This document shows, one piece after another, positions 53,889-62,189 of a DNA stretch of 64,000 nucleotides; position 1 is the stretch's first letter; each line of letters begins with the position of its first letter. The position numbers were made by a program, and so were the translations under genes. Source of the DNA: Roseovarius arcticus. Its GTDB lineage: Bacteria; Pseudomonadota; Alphaproteobacteria; Rhodobacterales; Rhodobacteraceae. Location: contig NZ_SZZN01000001.1 of assembly GCF_006125015.1 (NCBI RefSeq), forward strand, positions 3,348,001-3,412,000, written 5' to 3'. The notes below the pieces were generated by a model, which saw only the letters and a program-made list of their open reading frames with translations, made no database searches and was not told the DNA's origin.

Positions 53889-54491
53889 ATGACCGCGCAT
53901 CCGGTACCGTCCCGCACACCCGGCCGCCCCCGCAAATTTGACGAGAGCGAAGCACTTGCCGCGATTATGAAACTGTTTTGGGAAAAGGGGTACGAGGCAA
54001 CGGGGCTAAGCGATATTATCGCCGCGACGGGACTGGGAAAAGCCAGCCTTTATGCCACATTCGGAAATAAGCAGGCGATGTATCTGCGGGCGCTGGCAGC
54101 ATTTGAGGTGCAGATGATCGACGCGGGCGCGCGCACTCTCGGCGATGGTGCTGCACCCGCAATGGACCGGATTGCTGCGTTTCTGGATGCGCCCATCGCG
54201 GCACGGCGCGACGCCAATGACTCGGCGGGCTGTTTTTTGTGCAACGCATCGGTCGACCGCGCCACGCTAGACCCCGACACCGCAAAAATTGTACAGCGCT
54301 GCTATGCGAAACTGGGCGACGCGCTGGAGCGGGCACTGGCCCAGATCATGCCCCAGGATGAGGCGCAGCGCCGCGCGAAGATGGTGCTGGCAGTTTATGC
54401 AGGCCTGCGTGTGATGGCCCGGTCCGGCATGGACATCGCTGCACTGGAGCAGGCGCGCGACGACGCGCTGCGCAGCCTTGGCGCAACCTAA
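53889..54491 (+). CDS. TetR/AcrR family transcriptional regulator
   Basis: A 200-residue regulator. The N-terminal domain starts GRPRKFDESEALAAIMKLFW and has the helix-turn-helix ATGLSDIIAATGLGKASLYA with TFGNKQAMYLRAL. The ligand domain contains SAGCFLCNASVDRATLDPDT, typical of a broad TetR subgroup. GAGGAGAT lies before the ATG. It is divergent from the ABC importer operon, which is its most likely target, and converges with the RpiR gene five bases beyond its stop. The effector is unknown. Confidence 0.9.
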   Translation: MTAHPVPSRTPGRPRKFDESEALAAIMKLFWEKGYEATGLSDIIAATGLGKASLYATFGNKQAMYLRALAAFEVQMIDAGARTLGDGAAPAMDRIAAFLDAPIAARRDANDSAGCFLCNASVDRATLDPDTAKIVQRCYAKLGDALERALAQIMPQDEAQRRAKMVLAVYAGLRVMARSGMDIAALEQARDDALRSLGAT

Positions 54492-54496
54492 AGGCG

Positions 54497-55363
54497 CTAT
54501 TTCTCAAATAAACGCGCGGCGTCGAAAATCGCATCTAGCCGCTCGTACCTGTTCCGCGTCTGGGGCCAGTCGGCCTCTTGGACGGCGGCAATCAGCGCCT
54601 CCAGCAGCATCATGGTCGAGGTGTTGCTGTCCCATGCCGAGGGGATTTGCGTCCAGCAGTGAAAGGTATGCACCGCGTGCGCTGCCACCGGGCTGGCCCA
54701 TTGATCGGTGATCAGAATGACGCGCACACCGCGATCCGTCGCCAGTTGCGCGAGGCGGAGCAGGTTCGTCTCGTACCGGCGCATGTCAAACAGCAGCAGG
54801 ACGTCGCCCTCCTCCATGTCCAGCACGTAATGCGGCCATGTGGCCGAGCTGGAGGTCATGTGCGTAATGCGGCGGCGCACCGCCTGAAAATGGGTAAATG
54901 CATAGTCGGCCAGCGCGCGGCTAATCCGCCCGCCGACGACATAGAGGCGATGGTCGGTCCCCGCCAACATCTGCACCGCGCTATCGAATTGCGCACTGTC
55001 CACATTTGCCAGCGTCTGCTGGATATTGTCGCCAATGGCAGTAGCAAATCGATTCAGTAGGTGCGATTCCGGCACCTCGCTGGCCCATTGATCGCGCCGC
55101 TGTGTGGGGCCAGACGCCTTCGCCTCCAGCTCGGCCAATAGGGCCTGCTGGAATTGCGGATACCCTTTATAGCCCAGCTTTTGCACCAGCCGTGCCAGCG
55201 TGGGTGTCGACACGCCCGCATTTGCCGCGGCAATAGTGATCGAGGCAAGGCCGGCCGCGGGGTAATTATCCAGCAGCGCCTGCGCGAACTTACGCTCTGA
55301 TATGGTCAGCGCGGCGTAGTGCGCGCGGATCGCCTCGCGGACTGTCGTGGCCGGTTTGGTCAT
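54497..55363 (-). CDS. RpiR/MurR family transcriptional regulator
   Basis: A 288-residue regulator. The N-terminal helix-turn-helix domain (about 1-80) has LTISERKFAQALLDNYPAAG and AANAGVSTPTLARLVQKLGY; the C-terminal SIS domain (about 120-270) has HRLYVVGGRISRALADYAF and VILITDQWASPVAAHA. SIS domains usually sense phosphosugars, though RpiR regulators of other catabolic operons exist. It is divergent from the amidohydrolase-TRAP-ligase operon across 88 bases, so it probably controls that operon. The ATG at MTKPATTV is chosen over the long open frame upstream, which crosses into the divergent gene. Confidence 0.9.
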   Translation of the reverse strand: MTKPATTVREAIRAHYAALTISERKFAQALLDNYPAAGLASITIAAANAGVSTPTLARLVQKLGYKGYPQFQQALLAELEAKASGPTQRRDQWASEVPESHLLNRFATAIGDNIQQTLANVDSAQFDSAVQMLAGTDHRLYVVGGRISRALADYAFTHFQAVRRRITHMTSSSATWPHYVLDMEEGDVLLLFDMRRYETNLLRLAQLATDRGVRVILITDQWASPVAAHAVHTFHCWTQIPSAWDSNTSTMMLLEALIAAVQEADWPQTRNRYERLDAIFDAARLFEK

Positions 55364-55451
55364 GGGCCAGTCCCTTTGAAATATAAGCTGGAAAGATATT
55401 GACAGAAATTCCCCGGCGTGAAAACAATTTTTCAGAAGCGTGGGAGATGTC

Positions 55452-56237
55452 ATGCCGGAAAAATCGCAGGATGAGGATGTAGTCGAAGTGATCGGCAAAG
55501 GCGCGCCCGGCGCCGCGCTAATCGTGTGCGAACACGCCTCGCACCGCATCCCTGCGCGCTATGACGGTTTGGGCCTAACCCCTGAGGCGGCTGTCAGCCA
55601 TGCTGCTTGGGACCCCGGCGCGCGCGATCTGGCGCTGCATCTGGCGCAATCGCTAGAGGCGACGCTGATCGCCAGCACCGTCTCGCGGCTGGTTTATGAC
55701 TGCAATCGCCCGCCCGAGGCCGCCTCCGCCATGCCCGAAAAATCCGAACTGGTTGATGTGCCCGGCAATGCCGGTCTAAGCGCCGCCCAGCGCGATGAGC
55801 GCGCAAGCACGATCTACCGTCCGTTTTGCAATACCGTCACCGCGCAGATTGCGGCGCGGAAGGATTGCGGCCAGCCGACAGCGCTCGTCACCATCCACAG
55901 CTTTACCCCCGTCTATTACGGCGATCCGCGCGAGACAGAGATCGGCATATTGCATGATACCGATACCGCGCTGGCAGATGCCATGCTCAAGGCTGCGGAC
56001 AAGCTGCCGCGCCGCGCTGTTCACCGCAATCGCCCCTACGGGCCTGAGGACGGCGTCACCCATTCGCTGCAAATTCACGGGCTGGCAAACGGGCTGCCAA
56101 ATGTGATGATTGAGGTACGAAATGACCTGCTGCAAACGCCCGAACAGATTGCCGCAATCGGCGACGAGTTGGCGCAGATGATTATTCCAGCGCTGATCCA
56201 TCTAGGCCTGCAAACCCAAGGGAGCGCACATGCCTAA
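55452..56237 (+). CDS. N-formylglutamate amidohydrolase family protein
   Basis: A 261-residue zinc-type hydrolase. Family blocks are LIVCEHASHRIPARYDGLGL (metal-binding histidine and glutamate), VSRLVYDCNRPPEA, ALVTIHSFTPVYYG with the second histidine, and NVMIEVRNDLL near the end. The named reaction is release of formate from N-formylglutamate in histidine breakdown, but no hut genes are present. Here it leads an operon with a TRAP transporter, a glutamine-synthetase-like ligase and two dehydrogenases, so hydrolysis of a gamma-glutamyl amide is a good alternative (inference). The ATG follows GGGAG; a GTG four codons earlier is less likely. It overlaps dctQ by eight bases. Confidence 0.88.
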   Translation: MPEKSQDEDVVEVIGKGAPGAALIVCEHASHRIPARYDGLGLTPEAAVSHAAWDPGARDLALHLAQSLEATLIASTVSRLVYDCNRPPEAASAMPEKSELVDVPGNAGLSAAQRDERASTIYRPFCNTVTAQIAARKDCGQPTALVTIHSFTPVYYGDPRETEIGILHDTDTALADAMLKAADKLPRRAVHRNRPYGPEDGVTHSLQIHGLANGLPNVMIEVRNDLLQTPEQIAAIGDELAQMIIPALIHLGLQTQGSAHA

Positions 56238-56826
56238 AATCATTCGCGGCTATGTGCACGGCGTCGACGCGATGAACCGCTTTGTCGGACGGATCGCGAT
56301 GTATCTGATCTTTGTCCTCATCGGCGTGCTGATGTGGTCGTCCGTGTCCAAGACGTTTTTCGACCCTACTCTCTGGACGCTGGAGACGGCGCAGTTTGTC
56401 ATGGTCGCCTATTACGTCCTTGGCGGGCCGTACTCGATTCAGATGGGATCGAACGTGCGGATGGATTTGTTTTACGGTGATTGGAGCGTCAAGCAAAAGG
56501 CGTGGATGGATGCCATCACAGTGCTATTCCTGATGTTTTATCTGGGCGTTCTGCTGTACGGCGCGATCAATTCCATCGCCTATTCGCTGGGCCACTTTGA
56601 GGGCGACCCGTACCATTTCTTTTGGACGTTGCTGACCACATTCGTCACCGAAGGGCCGAATGCGGCCAAGGATCTGATGGGCTTCATGGAGCGTAGCCCG
56701 ACGTCGTGGCGGCCCTATATCTGGCCAGTAAAGGCCATCATGATCCTCGGCGTCACGCTGATGCTGCTTCAAGTTCTCGCAGAATTTTTCCGCGATATTG
56801 GCCGCATTCGCGGGGAAGAAATCTGA
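56230..56826 (+). CDS. TRAP transporter small permease (DctQ family)
   Basis: A 198-residue membrane protein with four predicted helices: about 20-40 (IAMYLIFVLIGVLMW), 55-75, 95-117 and 160-185. The region GSNVRMDLFYGDWSVKQKAW between helices two and three is the DctQ signature. A loop of about 40 residues between the third and fourth helices is longer than usual. It forms the membrane complex with DctM. Its start overlaps the amidohydrolase gene by eight bases and its stop shares one base with the dctM ATG (TGATG). Confidence 0.92.
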   Translation: MPKIIRGYVHGVDAMNRFVGRIAMYLIFVLIGVLMWSSVSKTFFDPTLWTLETAQFVMVAYYVLGGPYSIQMGSNVRMDLFYGDWSVKQKAWMDAITVLFLMFYLGVLLYGAINSIAYSLGHFEGDPYHFFWTLLTTFVTEGPNAAKDLMGFMERSPTSWRPYIWPVKAIMILGVTLMLLQVLAEFFRDIGRIRGEEI

Positions 56827-58145
56827 TGCCATACGAGATGATTGCCATCCTGATGTTCAGCTCGATGATGCTGATGCTGCTGACCGGCCAGCGTGTGTTC
56901 GGCGCCATCGGCTTTGTGGCTGCGGTGGGCGGCATCCTGCTGTGGGGCACGGGCGGGGCTGACATGCCGTTTTCCGCCGCGATGAAACTCATGAAGTGGT
57001 ACCCGTTGCTGACGCTGCCAATGTTCATCTTTATGGGCTACGTCCTAAGCGAGAGCCGGATTGCCGACGACCTCTACAAGATGTTCCACGTCTGGATGGG
57101 GCCTGTGCGCGGGGGGCTGGCGATCGGTACGATCCTTTTGATGGTGCTGATATCGGCGATGAACGGTTTGTCGGTGGCGGGCATGGCAATCGGCGCGACC
57201 ATCGCCCTGCCCGAACTGCTAAAGCGCGGCTATGACAAGATCATGGTGACGGGCGTCATTCAGGCCGGATCGTCGTTGGGCATCCTCGTCCCGCCATCTG
57301 TCGTGCTGGTGCTCTACGCGATGATCGCGCGTCAACCGGTCGGCCAGTTGTGGCTGGCGGGCGTGATTCCCGGCCTGATGATGGCGACGATGTTCATCAT
57401 TTACATCTATGTGCGTTGCCGGATGCAGCCCGAACTGGGCCCGCCCCTGGCACCGGAAGAGCGTAACGTATCGACCCGCGAGAAAATGCGCCTGCTGTCC
57501 GCTGGTCTGCTGCCGCTGATGATATTCGCCGTTATGATGGTGCCCTTCGTCAAGGGCTGGACCTCGCTGGTGGAAAGCAGCGCAATTGGCGCCATGGCGG
57601 CCTTCCTTGCTGCTGTAGTCAAAGGGCGCATGACGCGCGAAGTGTTCGAGAATTCGGTGCGCAACACGCTGGGTATTTCTTGCATGTTCATGTGGATCAT
57701 CCTCGCCGCCCTCGGCTTTGGCGCGATCTTCGATGGGCTGGGCGCGGTCAAGGCGATCTCGGATCTGTTCACAACGCAATGGGGCCTCGATCCGTGGGTC
57801 ATCCTGATCATGATGCAGCTAAGTTTTATCGTGATGGGCACGTTTCTGGACGATACCGCGATGCTGGTCATCGTCGCGCCGCTATACGTGCCGCTGGTCG
57901 GTGATCTGGGCTTTGATCTGATATGGTATGGCGTGCTTTATACGATCACCTGCCAGATCGCCTATATGACGCCGCCCTTCGGCTATAACCTGTTCCTGAT
58001 GCGCGCCATGGCCCCGCCCGAGATTTCGATACGCGATATCTATCGCTCGATCATACCGTTCGTGGCCGTCATGATAGGTGCGTTGATCGCCGTCATGGCG
58101 TTTCCGCAAATTGCGCTGTGGCTGCCCAATCTCGTGTATAACTGA
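56826..58145 (+). CDS. TRAP transporter large permease (DctM family)
   Basis: A 439-residue integral membrane protein with about twelve helices. Family blocks are KWYPLLTLPMFIFMGYVLSES, then ATIALPELLKRGYDK, GVIQAGSSLGILVPPSVVLVLYAMIA in part, and the C-terminal ITCQIAYMTPPFGYNLFLM. It carries the sodium-coupled transport path for substrate delivered by the DctP receptor. Start and stop place it in the same transcript as DctQ (one-base overlap) and 58 bases before dctP. Confidence 0.95.
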   Translation: MPYEMIAILMFSSMMLMLLTGQRVFGAIGFVAAVGGILLWGTGGADMPFSAAMKLMKWYPLLTLPMFIFMGYVLSESRIADDLYKMFHVWMGPVRGGLAIGTILLMVLISAMNGLSVAGMAIGATIALPELLKRGYDKIMVTGVIQAGSSLGILVPPSVVLVLYAMIARQPVGQLWLAGVIPGLMMATMFIIYIYVRCRMQPELGPPLAPEERNVSTREKMRLLSAGLLPLMIFAVMMVPFVKGWTSLVESSAIGAMAAFLAAVVKGRMTREVFENSVRNTLGISCMFMWIILAALGFGAIFDGLGAVKAISDLFTTQWGLDPWVILIMMQLSFIVMGTFLDDTAMLVIVAPLYVPLVGDLGFDLIWYGVLYTITCQIAYMTPPFGYNLFLMRAMAPPEISIRDIYRSIIPFVAVMIGALIAVMAFPQIALWLPNLVYN

Positions 58146-58203
58146 CGCCAACCAGAACTCCGGCAAGCGGAGCGTAGATTTGACCATAACAAGGAGAGAA
58201 AAG

Positions 58204-59244
58204 ATGACGACACGCAGAAAGTTTTTGGCCGCAGCCGGTATCGGTACCGCAGCCACCGCACTGGGCGCGCCCGCGATTGTGCGCGCGCAGGCCCCGATCA
58301 AGTGGCGTTTTCAGACCTATGCCGGCGCCGCACTGGGCGAGCATGTGACAAAGCCTGCCATCGACTACATCAATGCCGCCGCTAACGGCGAGATGGAGAT
58401 CGAACTGTTCTACGCAGACCAGATCGTGCCCACCGGCGAGATGTTTCAGGCGCTGCAACGCGGCACCATTGACGGCGTTCATTCGGACGACGACTCTATG
58501 GCCTCGCCCACGCCGCTGCAGCAATTTGGCGGATATTTCCCGCTGGCGACCAAGCATATTCTGGATGTGCCTGTCCTCTTTGACCAATACGGGCTGGCCG
58601 ATATCTGGACCGAAGAATACGACAAGGTCGGCGTCAAATGGCTGTCGGCTGCGGGCCAAGACCCCTGCAACTTCAACACCACCAAAGAGATCACGTCGTT
58701 GGCCGATCTGGATGGTCTGAAGCTATACACCTTCCCCACGGCGGGACGGTTCCTGTCGCAGTTCGGCGTCGTGCCTGTCAGCATACCCTACGAGGATGCC
58801 GAGGTCGCGGTTCAGACCGGCGAGCTGGACGGTATGGCATGGTCGGGCATCACCGAGGATTACACCGTTGGCTGGGCGAACGTCACCGACTACTTCCTGA
58901 CCAACAATATCTCGGGCGCGTGGATTGGATCGTTCTTTGTCAATCCCAAGCAATGGTCGGACCTGCCCGATCACCTCAAGCAGATCGTCATGGCCGGGAT
59001 CGAGGCCAGCCATACCTACCGCAATCAGTGGTACTGGGGCGGCGAGGCACGCCTGCGCGCGCAGGGCGACAAGCTAAAGCTGCGCACAATTCCGCAGGCC
59101 GAGTGGAAGACGGTCGAAGACGCCGCGGTCACCTTCTGGGACGAGATCGCTCAGGAGGGCGAAGTGCACCAGAAGATCGTCAACATCTTCCGTGACTATA
59201 ACGACGTGATCGGCAAAGCGGGTCCGCCCTACACCAACGGCTGA
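58204..59244 (+). CDS. TRAP transporter substrate-binding protein (DctP family)
   Basis: A 346-residue periplasmic receptor. A twin-arginine-type signal (TTRRKFLAAAGIGTAATALG) ends near VRAQ. Family features include LQRGTIDGVHSDDDSMASPT, the hinge region LDGLKLYTFPTAGRFLSQFG near residue 180 and PYEDAEVAVQTGELDGMAW. In most TRAP receptors the first of these hinge stretches is KxRVP or KIRIP, whose arginine holds the ligand carboxylate; here the residue is Tyr, which suggests a ligand without the usual carboxylate, or another mode of binding. AAGGAGAG precedes the ATG. A GC-rich hairpin follows the stop. Confidence 0.9.
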   Translation: MTTRRKFLAAAGIGTAATALGAPAIVRAQAPIKWRFQTYAGAALGEHVTKPAIDYINAAANGEMEIELFYADQIVPTGEMFQALQRGTIDGVHSDDDSMASPTPLQQFGGYFPLATKHILDVPVLFDQYGLADIWTEEYDKVGVKWLSAAGQDPCNFNTTKEITSLADLDGLKLYTFPTAGRFLSQFGVVPVSIPYEDAEVAVQTGELDGMAWSGITEDYTVGWANVTDYFLTNNISGAWIGSFFVNPKQWSDLPDHLKQIVMAGIEASHTYRNQWYWGGEARLRAQGDKLKLRTIPQAEWKTVEDAAVTFWDEIAQEGEVHQKIVNIFRDYNDVIGKAGPPYTNG

Positions 59245-59257
59245 TCTGTTACTAACT

Positions 59258-59290
59258 GGCGGTCCCGGCATCCTGCCGGGGCCTGCCGCC
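59258..59290 (+). other. Intercistronic hairpin between dctP and the ligase gene
   Basis: CCCGGCA and TGCCGGG form a perfect seven-base-pair stem with a TCC loop, and the flanking GGCGG and CCGCC can extend it. No long T-tract follows, so partial termination or protection of the upstream mRNA end is more likely than full termination. Confidence 0.5.
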
Positions 59291-59323
59291 TTATCCCGCC
59301 GCATGCAAATTTCGAGGTTTCCT

Positions 59324-60703
59324 ATGCCCGTCAAAACTTCTGCCCAGACCCCCGCGCTGACATTCGATAACCTGAAGAAACAGGTAGAAGACGGCAGCGT
59401 CGACACTGTCCTCGTCTGCCTCGTCGACATGCAGGGCCGCCTGATGGGCAAGCGTTTTCACGCCGGGCATTTCATCAATGGCGCCTACAAGGAAACGCAT
59501 TGCTGTAACTACCTGCTAGCCACCGATCTGGAAATGTCGACGCCCGAGGGATTTGCCAGCACCTCGTGGGAGAAGGGCTATGGCGATTACGTCATGCAGC
59601 CCGATCTGAACACGCTGCGACCGATGCCGTGGCTGGAGGGCACCGTTATGGTGCTGTGCGACGTCTTGGATCACCATAATGAGCCTGTGCCCCACTCGCC
59701 CCGCGCGATGCTGAAAAAGCAGCTGGCGCGGCTGGAGGAAATGGGCCTGAGCGCAATGATGGCGACCGAGCTGGAGTTTTTCCTGTTCGAGAAAAGCTAT
59801 GATGAGATCCGCAAAGGTGGCTACCGCGACCTCGTGCCGATCTCGGGCTATAATGAGGATTACAACATCTTCCAGACCACAAAGGAAGAGCATGTCATGC
59901 GCCCCTTGCGCAATCATCTGTGGGACGCCGGCCTGCCCATCGAGTGCACCAAGGGCGAGGCCGAGGCGGGCCAGGAAGAGCTGAATATCAAATACGCCGC
60001 CGCCCTCGACACGGCCGATTTCCACACCATCGCCAAGCACGCAACCAAGGAAATCGCATGGCAGCAGGGCCACGCCGTCTCCTTCTTGCCCAAGTGGCAC
60101 CCGGACCGCGTCGGCAGCTCGTCGCATGTGCATCAGTCCCTGTGGAAGGACGGCGAGAACGTCTTTTTCGACAAATCCGATGATCTGGGTATGTCGGATC
60201 TGATGAAGAGTTACATGGCCGGCATGTTGAAATATGCCCCCGATTATACCTACTTCCTCGCGCCTTACATCAACAGCTACAAGCGGTTCGTGAAAGGCAC
60301 GTTTGCCCCCACGCGCACCATTTGGTCGGTTGATAATCGCACTGCCGGATTTCGTCTGTGCGGTGCATCGAGCCGCGCCGTGCGCGTGGAATGCCGCGTT
60401 GGCGGGTCGGATTTAAACCCCTACCTTGCTATGGCCGTACAGCTGGCTGCTGGAATCGCGGGTATCGAAGAAAAGCTGGAATTGGCGCCACCCTTCAAGG
60501 GCGATGCCTATTCGGGCAAAGAGGGCATGATTCCGACCAATCTGCGCGATGCGTATGTGTCGCTGAAGGGATCGGCGATGCTGCGCAAGACGCTGGGCGA
60601 CGATGTGGTTGATCACTACGCCCGCGCCGCCGAGGTTGAGATTGAGGATTTCGATTCTGCCGTGACGGACTACGAAATCGCCCGCGGATTTGAGCGGTGC
60701 TAA
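59324..60703 (+). CDS. Glutamine-synthetase-family gamma-glutamyl ligase
   Basis: A 459-residue ATP-dependent ligase. The N-terminal beta-grasp is shortened; catalytic blocks include MMATELEFFLFEKS, ECTKGEAEAGQEELNIKYA, SSSHVHQSLWKDG and AVRVECRVGGSDLNPYLAMA. The fold joins the gamma-carboxyl of glutamate to ammonia or an amine. The LVDMQGRLMGKRFHAGHF opening and the divergent ammonia-site region resemble the PuuA/GlnA-like groups rather than the housekeeping GlnA, so an amine acceptor is likely. Neighbouring alcohol and aldehyde dehydrogenases suggest an amino alcohol such as ethanolamine (inference). The ATG at MPVKTSAQTP is chosen over one seven codons upstream. Confidence 0.87.
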   Translation: MPVKTSAQTPALTFDNLKKQVEDGSVDTVLVCLVDMQGRLMGKRFHAGHFINGAYKETHCCNYLLATDLEMSTPEGFASTSWEKGYGDYVMQPDLNTLRPMPWLEGTVMVLCDVLDHHNEPVPHSPRAMLKKQLARLEEMGLSAMMATELEFFLFEKSYDEIRKGGYRDLVPISGYNEDYNIFQTTKEEHVMRPLRNHLWDAGLPIECTKGEAEAGQEELNIKYAAALDTADFHTIAKHATKEIAWQQGHAVSFLPKWHPDRVGSSSHVHQSLWKDGENVFFDKSDDLGMSDLMKSYMAGMLKYAPDYTYFLAPYINSYKRFVKGTFAPTRTIWSVDNRTAGFRLCGASSRAVRVECRVGGSDLNPYLAMAVQLAAGIAGIEEKLELAPPFKGDAYSGKEGMIPTNLRDAYVSLKGSAMLRKTLGDDVVDHYARAAEVEIEDFDSAVTDYEIARGFERC

Positions 60704-60747
60704 ACGCCGGCCACTGCGCGGGTTGAGACCGCCGGAGCGCTCCGCAC

Positions 60748-60770
60748 GGGGATATTTGGGGCAAGAAGAA
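60748..60770. repeat. Short intergenic repeat related to the element at 37762-37880
   Basis: GGGATATTTGGGGCAAGAAG closely matches GAGGATATTGGAAGCAAGAAG of the earlier element. It lies in the 103-base gap between the ligase and aldehyde dehydrogenase genes. Confidence 0.35.
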
Positions 60771-60806
60771 TGAGCCGCCCCTTCGATTAACTGGATAGGT
60801 TTGGAT

Positions 60807-62189
60807 ATGAGCGAGACACTGACCTGCATTTCGCCGATTGATGGATCGGTTTTTGCCACGCGCGAGGCGCTGGATATCGGCGGCGCCAAGGCAGCGGCGG
60901 CCCGCGCGCGTAAGGCGCAAGTGAACTGGGCGGCACGATCGCTGGACGAACGTATCCGGCTGGTGATGGCTGGGGTCGCTGCCGTGGGCGCGATGAACGA
61001 CGACGTGGTACCGGAGCTGGCGCGCATGATGGGCCGCCCTGTGCGGTACGGCGGCGAATTCGGCGGCTTTGAAGAGCGCGCATCGTATATGGCAAAAATC
61101 GCCCAAGAGGCGCTGGCCGATATCATCGTGGGCGAGGATGACACATTCACCCGCTACATCAGGCGGCTGCCGCATGGCGTCGTGCTGGTCGTGGCGCCGT
61201 GGAACTACCCTTACATGACGGCAATCAACACGGTTGCGCCTGCATTGATCGCCGGGAACACCGTGCTGCTGAAACATGCCACACAGACCTTGCTGGTAGG
61301 CGAACGGATGGCGCAGGCGTTTCACGCGGCGGGCGTGCCGGAGGATGTGTTTCAGAACGTATTTCTGGGCCACGACACAACATCACAGCTGATCGCGGAT
61401 CGCGCAGTCGATTTCGTGAACTTCACCGGGTCTGTTGGCGGCGGGCGCGCGATGGAGCGGGCTGCGGCTGGCACGTTTATGCCCGTGGCGACCGAACTGG
61501 GCGGCAAGGATCCGGGCTATGTCATGGACGACGCCGATCTGCACGCCGCCGTCGATACGCTGATTGATGGCGCAATGTTCAACTCGGGCCAGTGCTGCTG
61601 CGGGATCGAGCGCATTTATGTACACGAGAGCCTTTTTGACGCGTTCGTCGAAAAGGCAGTGAAGATCGTCGAGGGCTACACGCTGGGCGATCCACTGGAC
61701 GCAAGCACGAGCATAGGCCCGATGGCGAATGTACGCTTTGCTAGGGAAGTCCGCGACCAGATCGCCGAGGCCGTGGCCGCGGGCGCGACGGCCCATATCG
61801 CGCAGATGGCCGCCGATGATGGCGGCGCCTATCTGACGCCGCAGATCCTGACCGAGGTTACCCACGACATGCGCGTGATGCGCGATGAGAGCTTTGGCCC
61901 TGTCGTGGGCATCATGAAGGTATCGTCGGATGAGGAGGCAATTGAGTTGATGAATGACAGCAATTTCGGCCTGACTGCCAGCCTCTGGACCGCCGACCTT
62001 AACCGTGCGCAAGCCGTCGGCGACCGGATAGAGACGGGCACCGTCTTTATGAACCGGGCCGATTATCTGGACCCCGGCTTGTGTTGGACAGGCTGCAAGG
62101 ATACGGGCCGCGGCGGCGGGCTGTCGGTCATCGGGTACCACAATTTGACGCGTCCCAAATCCTACCATCTCAAGAAGGTGACAAAATGA
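60807..62189 (+). CDS. Aldehyde dehydrogenase, NAD(P)-dependent
   Basis: A 460-residue ALDH-superfamily enzyme. The cofactor region has VAPWNYPYMTAINTVAPALIAG, VLLKHA and FVNFTGSVGGG; the catalytic glutamate is in ATELGGKDPGYVM and the nucleophilic cysteine in FNSGQCCCGIERIYV. The last block ESFGPVVGIMKVSSDEEAI is family-typical. It oxidises an aldehyde to the acid; the context suggests the aldehyde made by the downstream alcohol dehydrogenase. The protein is slightly short for the family. Its stop overlaps the alcohol dehydrogenase start by four bases (ATGA). Confidence 0.92.
   Translation: MSETLTCISPIDGSVFATREALDIGGAKAAAARARKAQVNWAARSLDERIRLVMAGVAAVGAMNDDVVPELARMMGRPVRYGGEFGGFEERASYMAKIAQEALADIIVGEDDTFTRYIRRLPHGVVLVVAPWNYPYMTAINTVAPALIAGNTVLLKHATQTLLVGERMAQAFHAAGVPEDVFQNVFLGHDTTSQLIADRAVDFVNFTGSVGGGRAMERAAAGTFMPVATELGGKDPGYVMDDADLHAAVDTLIDGAMFNSGQCCCGIERIYVHESLFDAFVEKAVKIVEGYTLGDPLDASTSIGPMANVRFAREVRDQIAEAVAAGATAHIAQMAADDGGAYLTPQILTEVTHDMRVMRDESFGPVVGIMKVSSDEEAIELMNDSNFGLTASLWTADLNRAQAVGDRIETGTVFMNRADYLDPGLCWTGCKDTGRGGGLSVIGYHNLTRPKSYHLKKVTK

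Noticed and set aside
55452..56237. Histidine utilisation (hut) operon, suggested by the N-formylglutamate amidohydrolase
   Set aside because: No hutH, hutU, hutI or hutF gene is present and the enzyme is coupled to TRAP, ligase and dehydrogenase genes instead.
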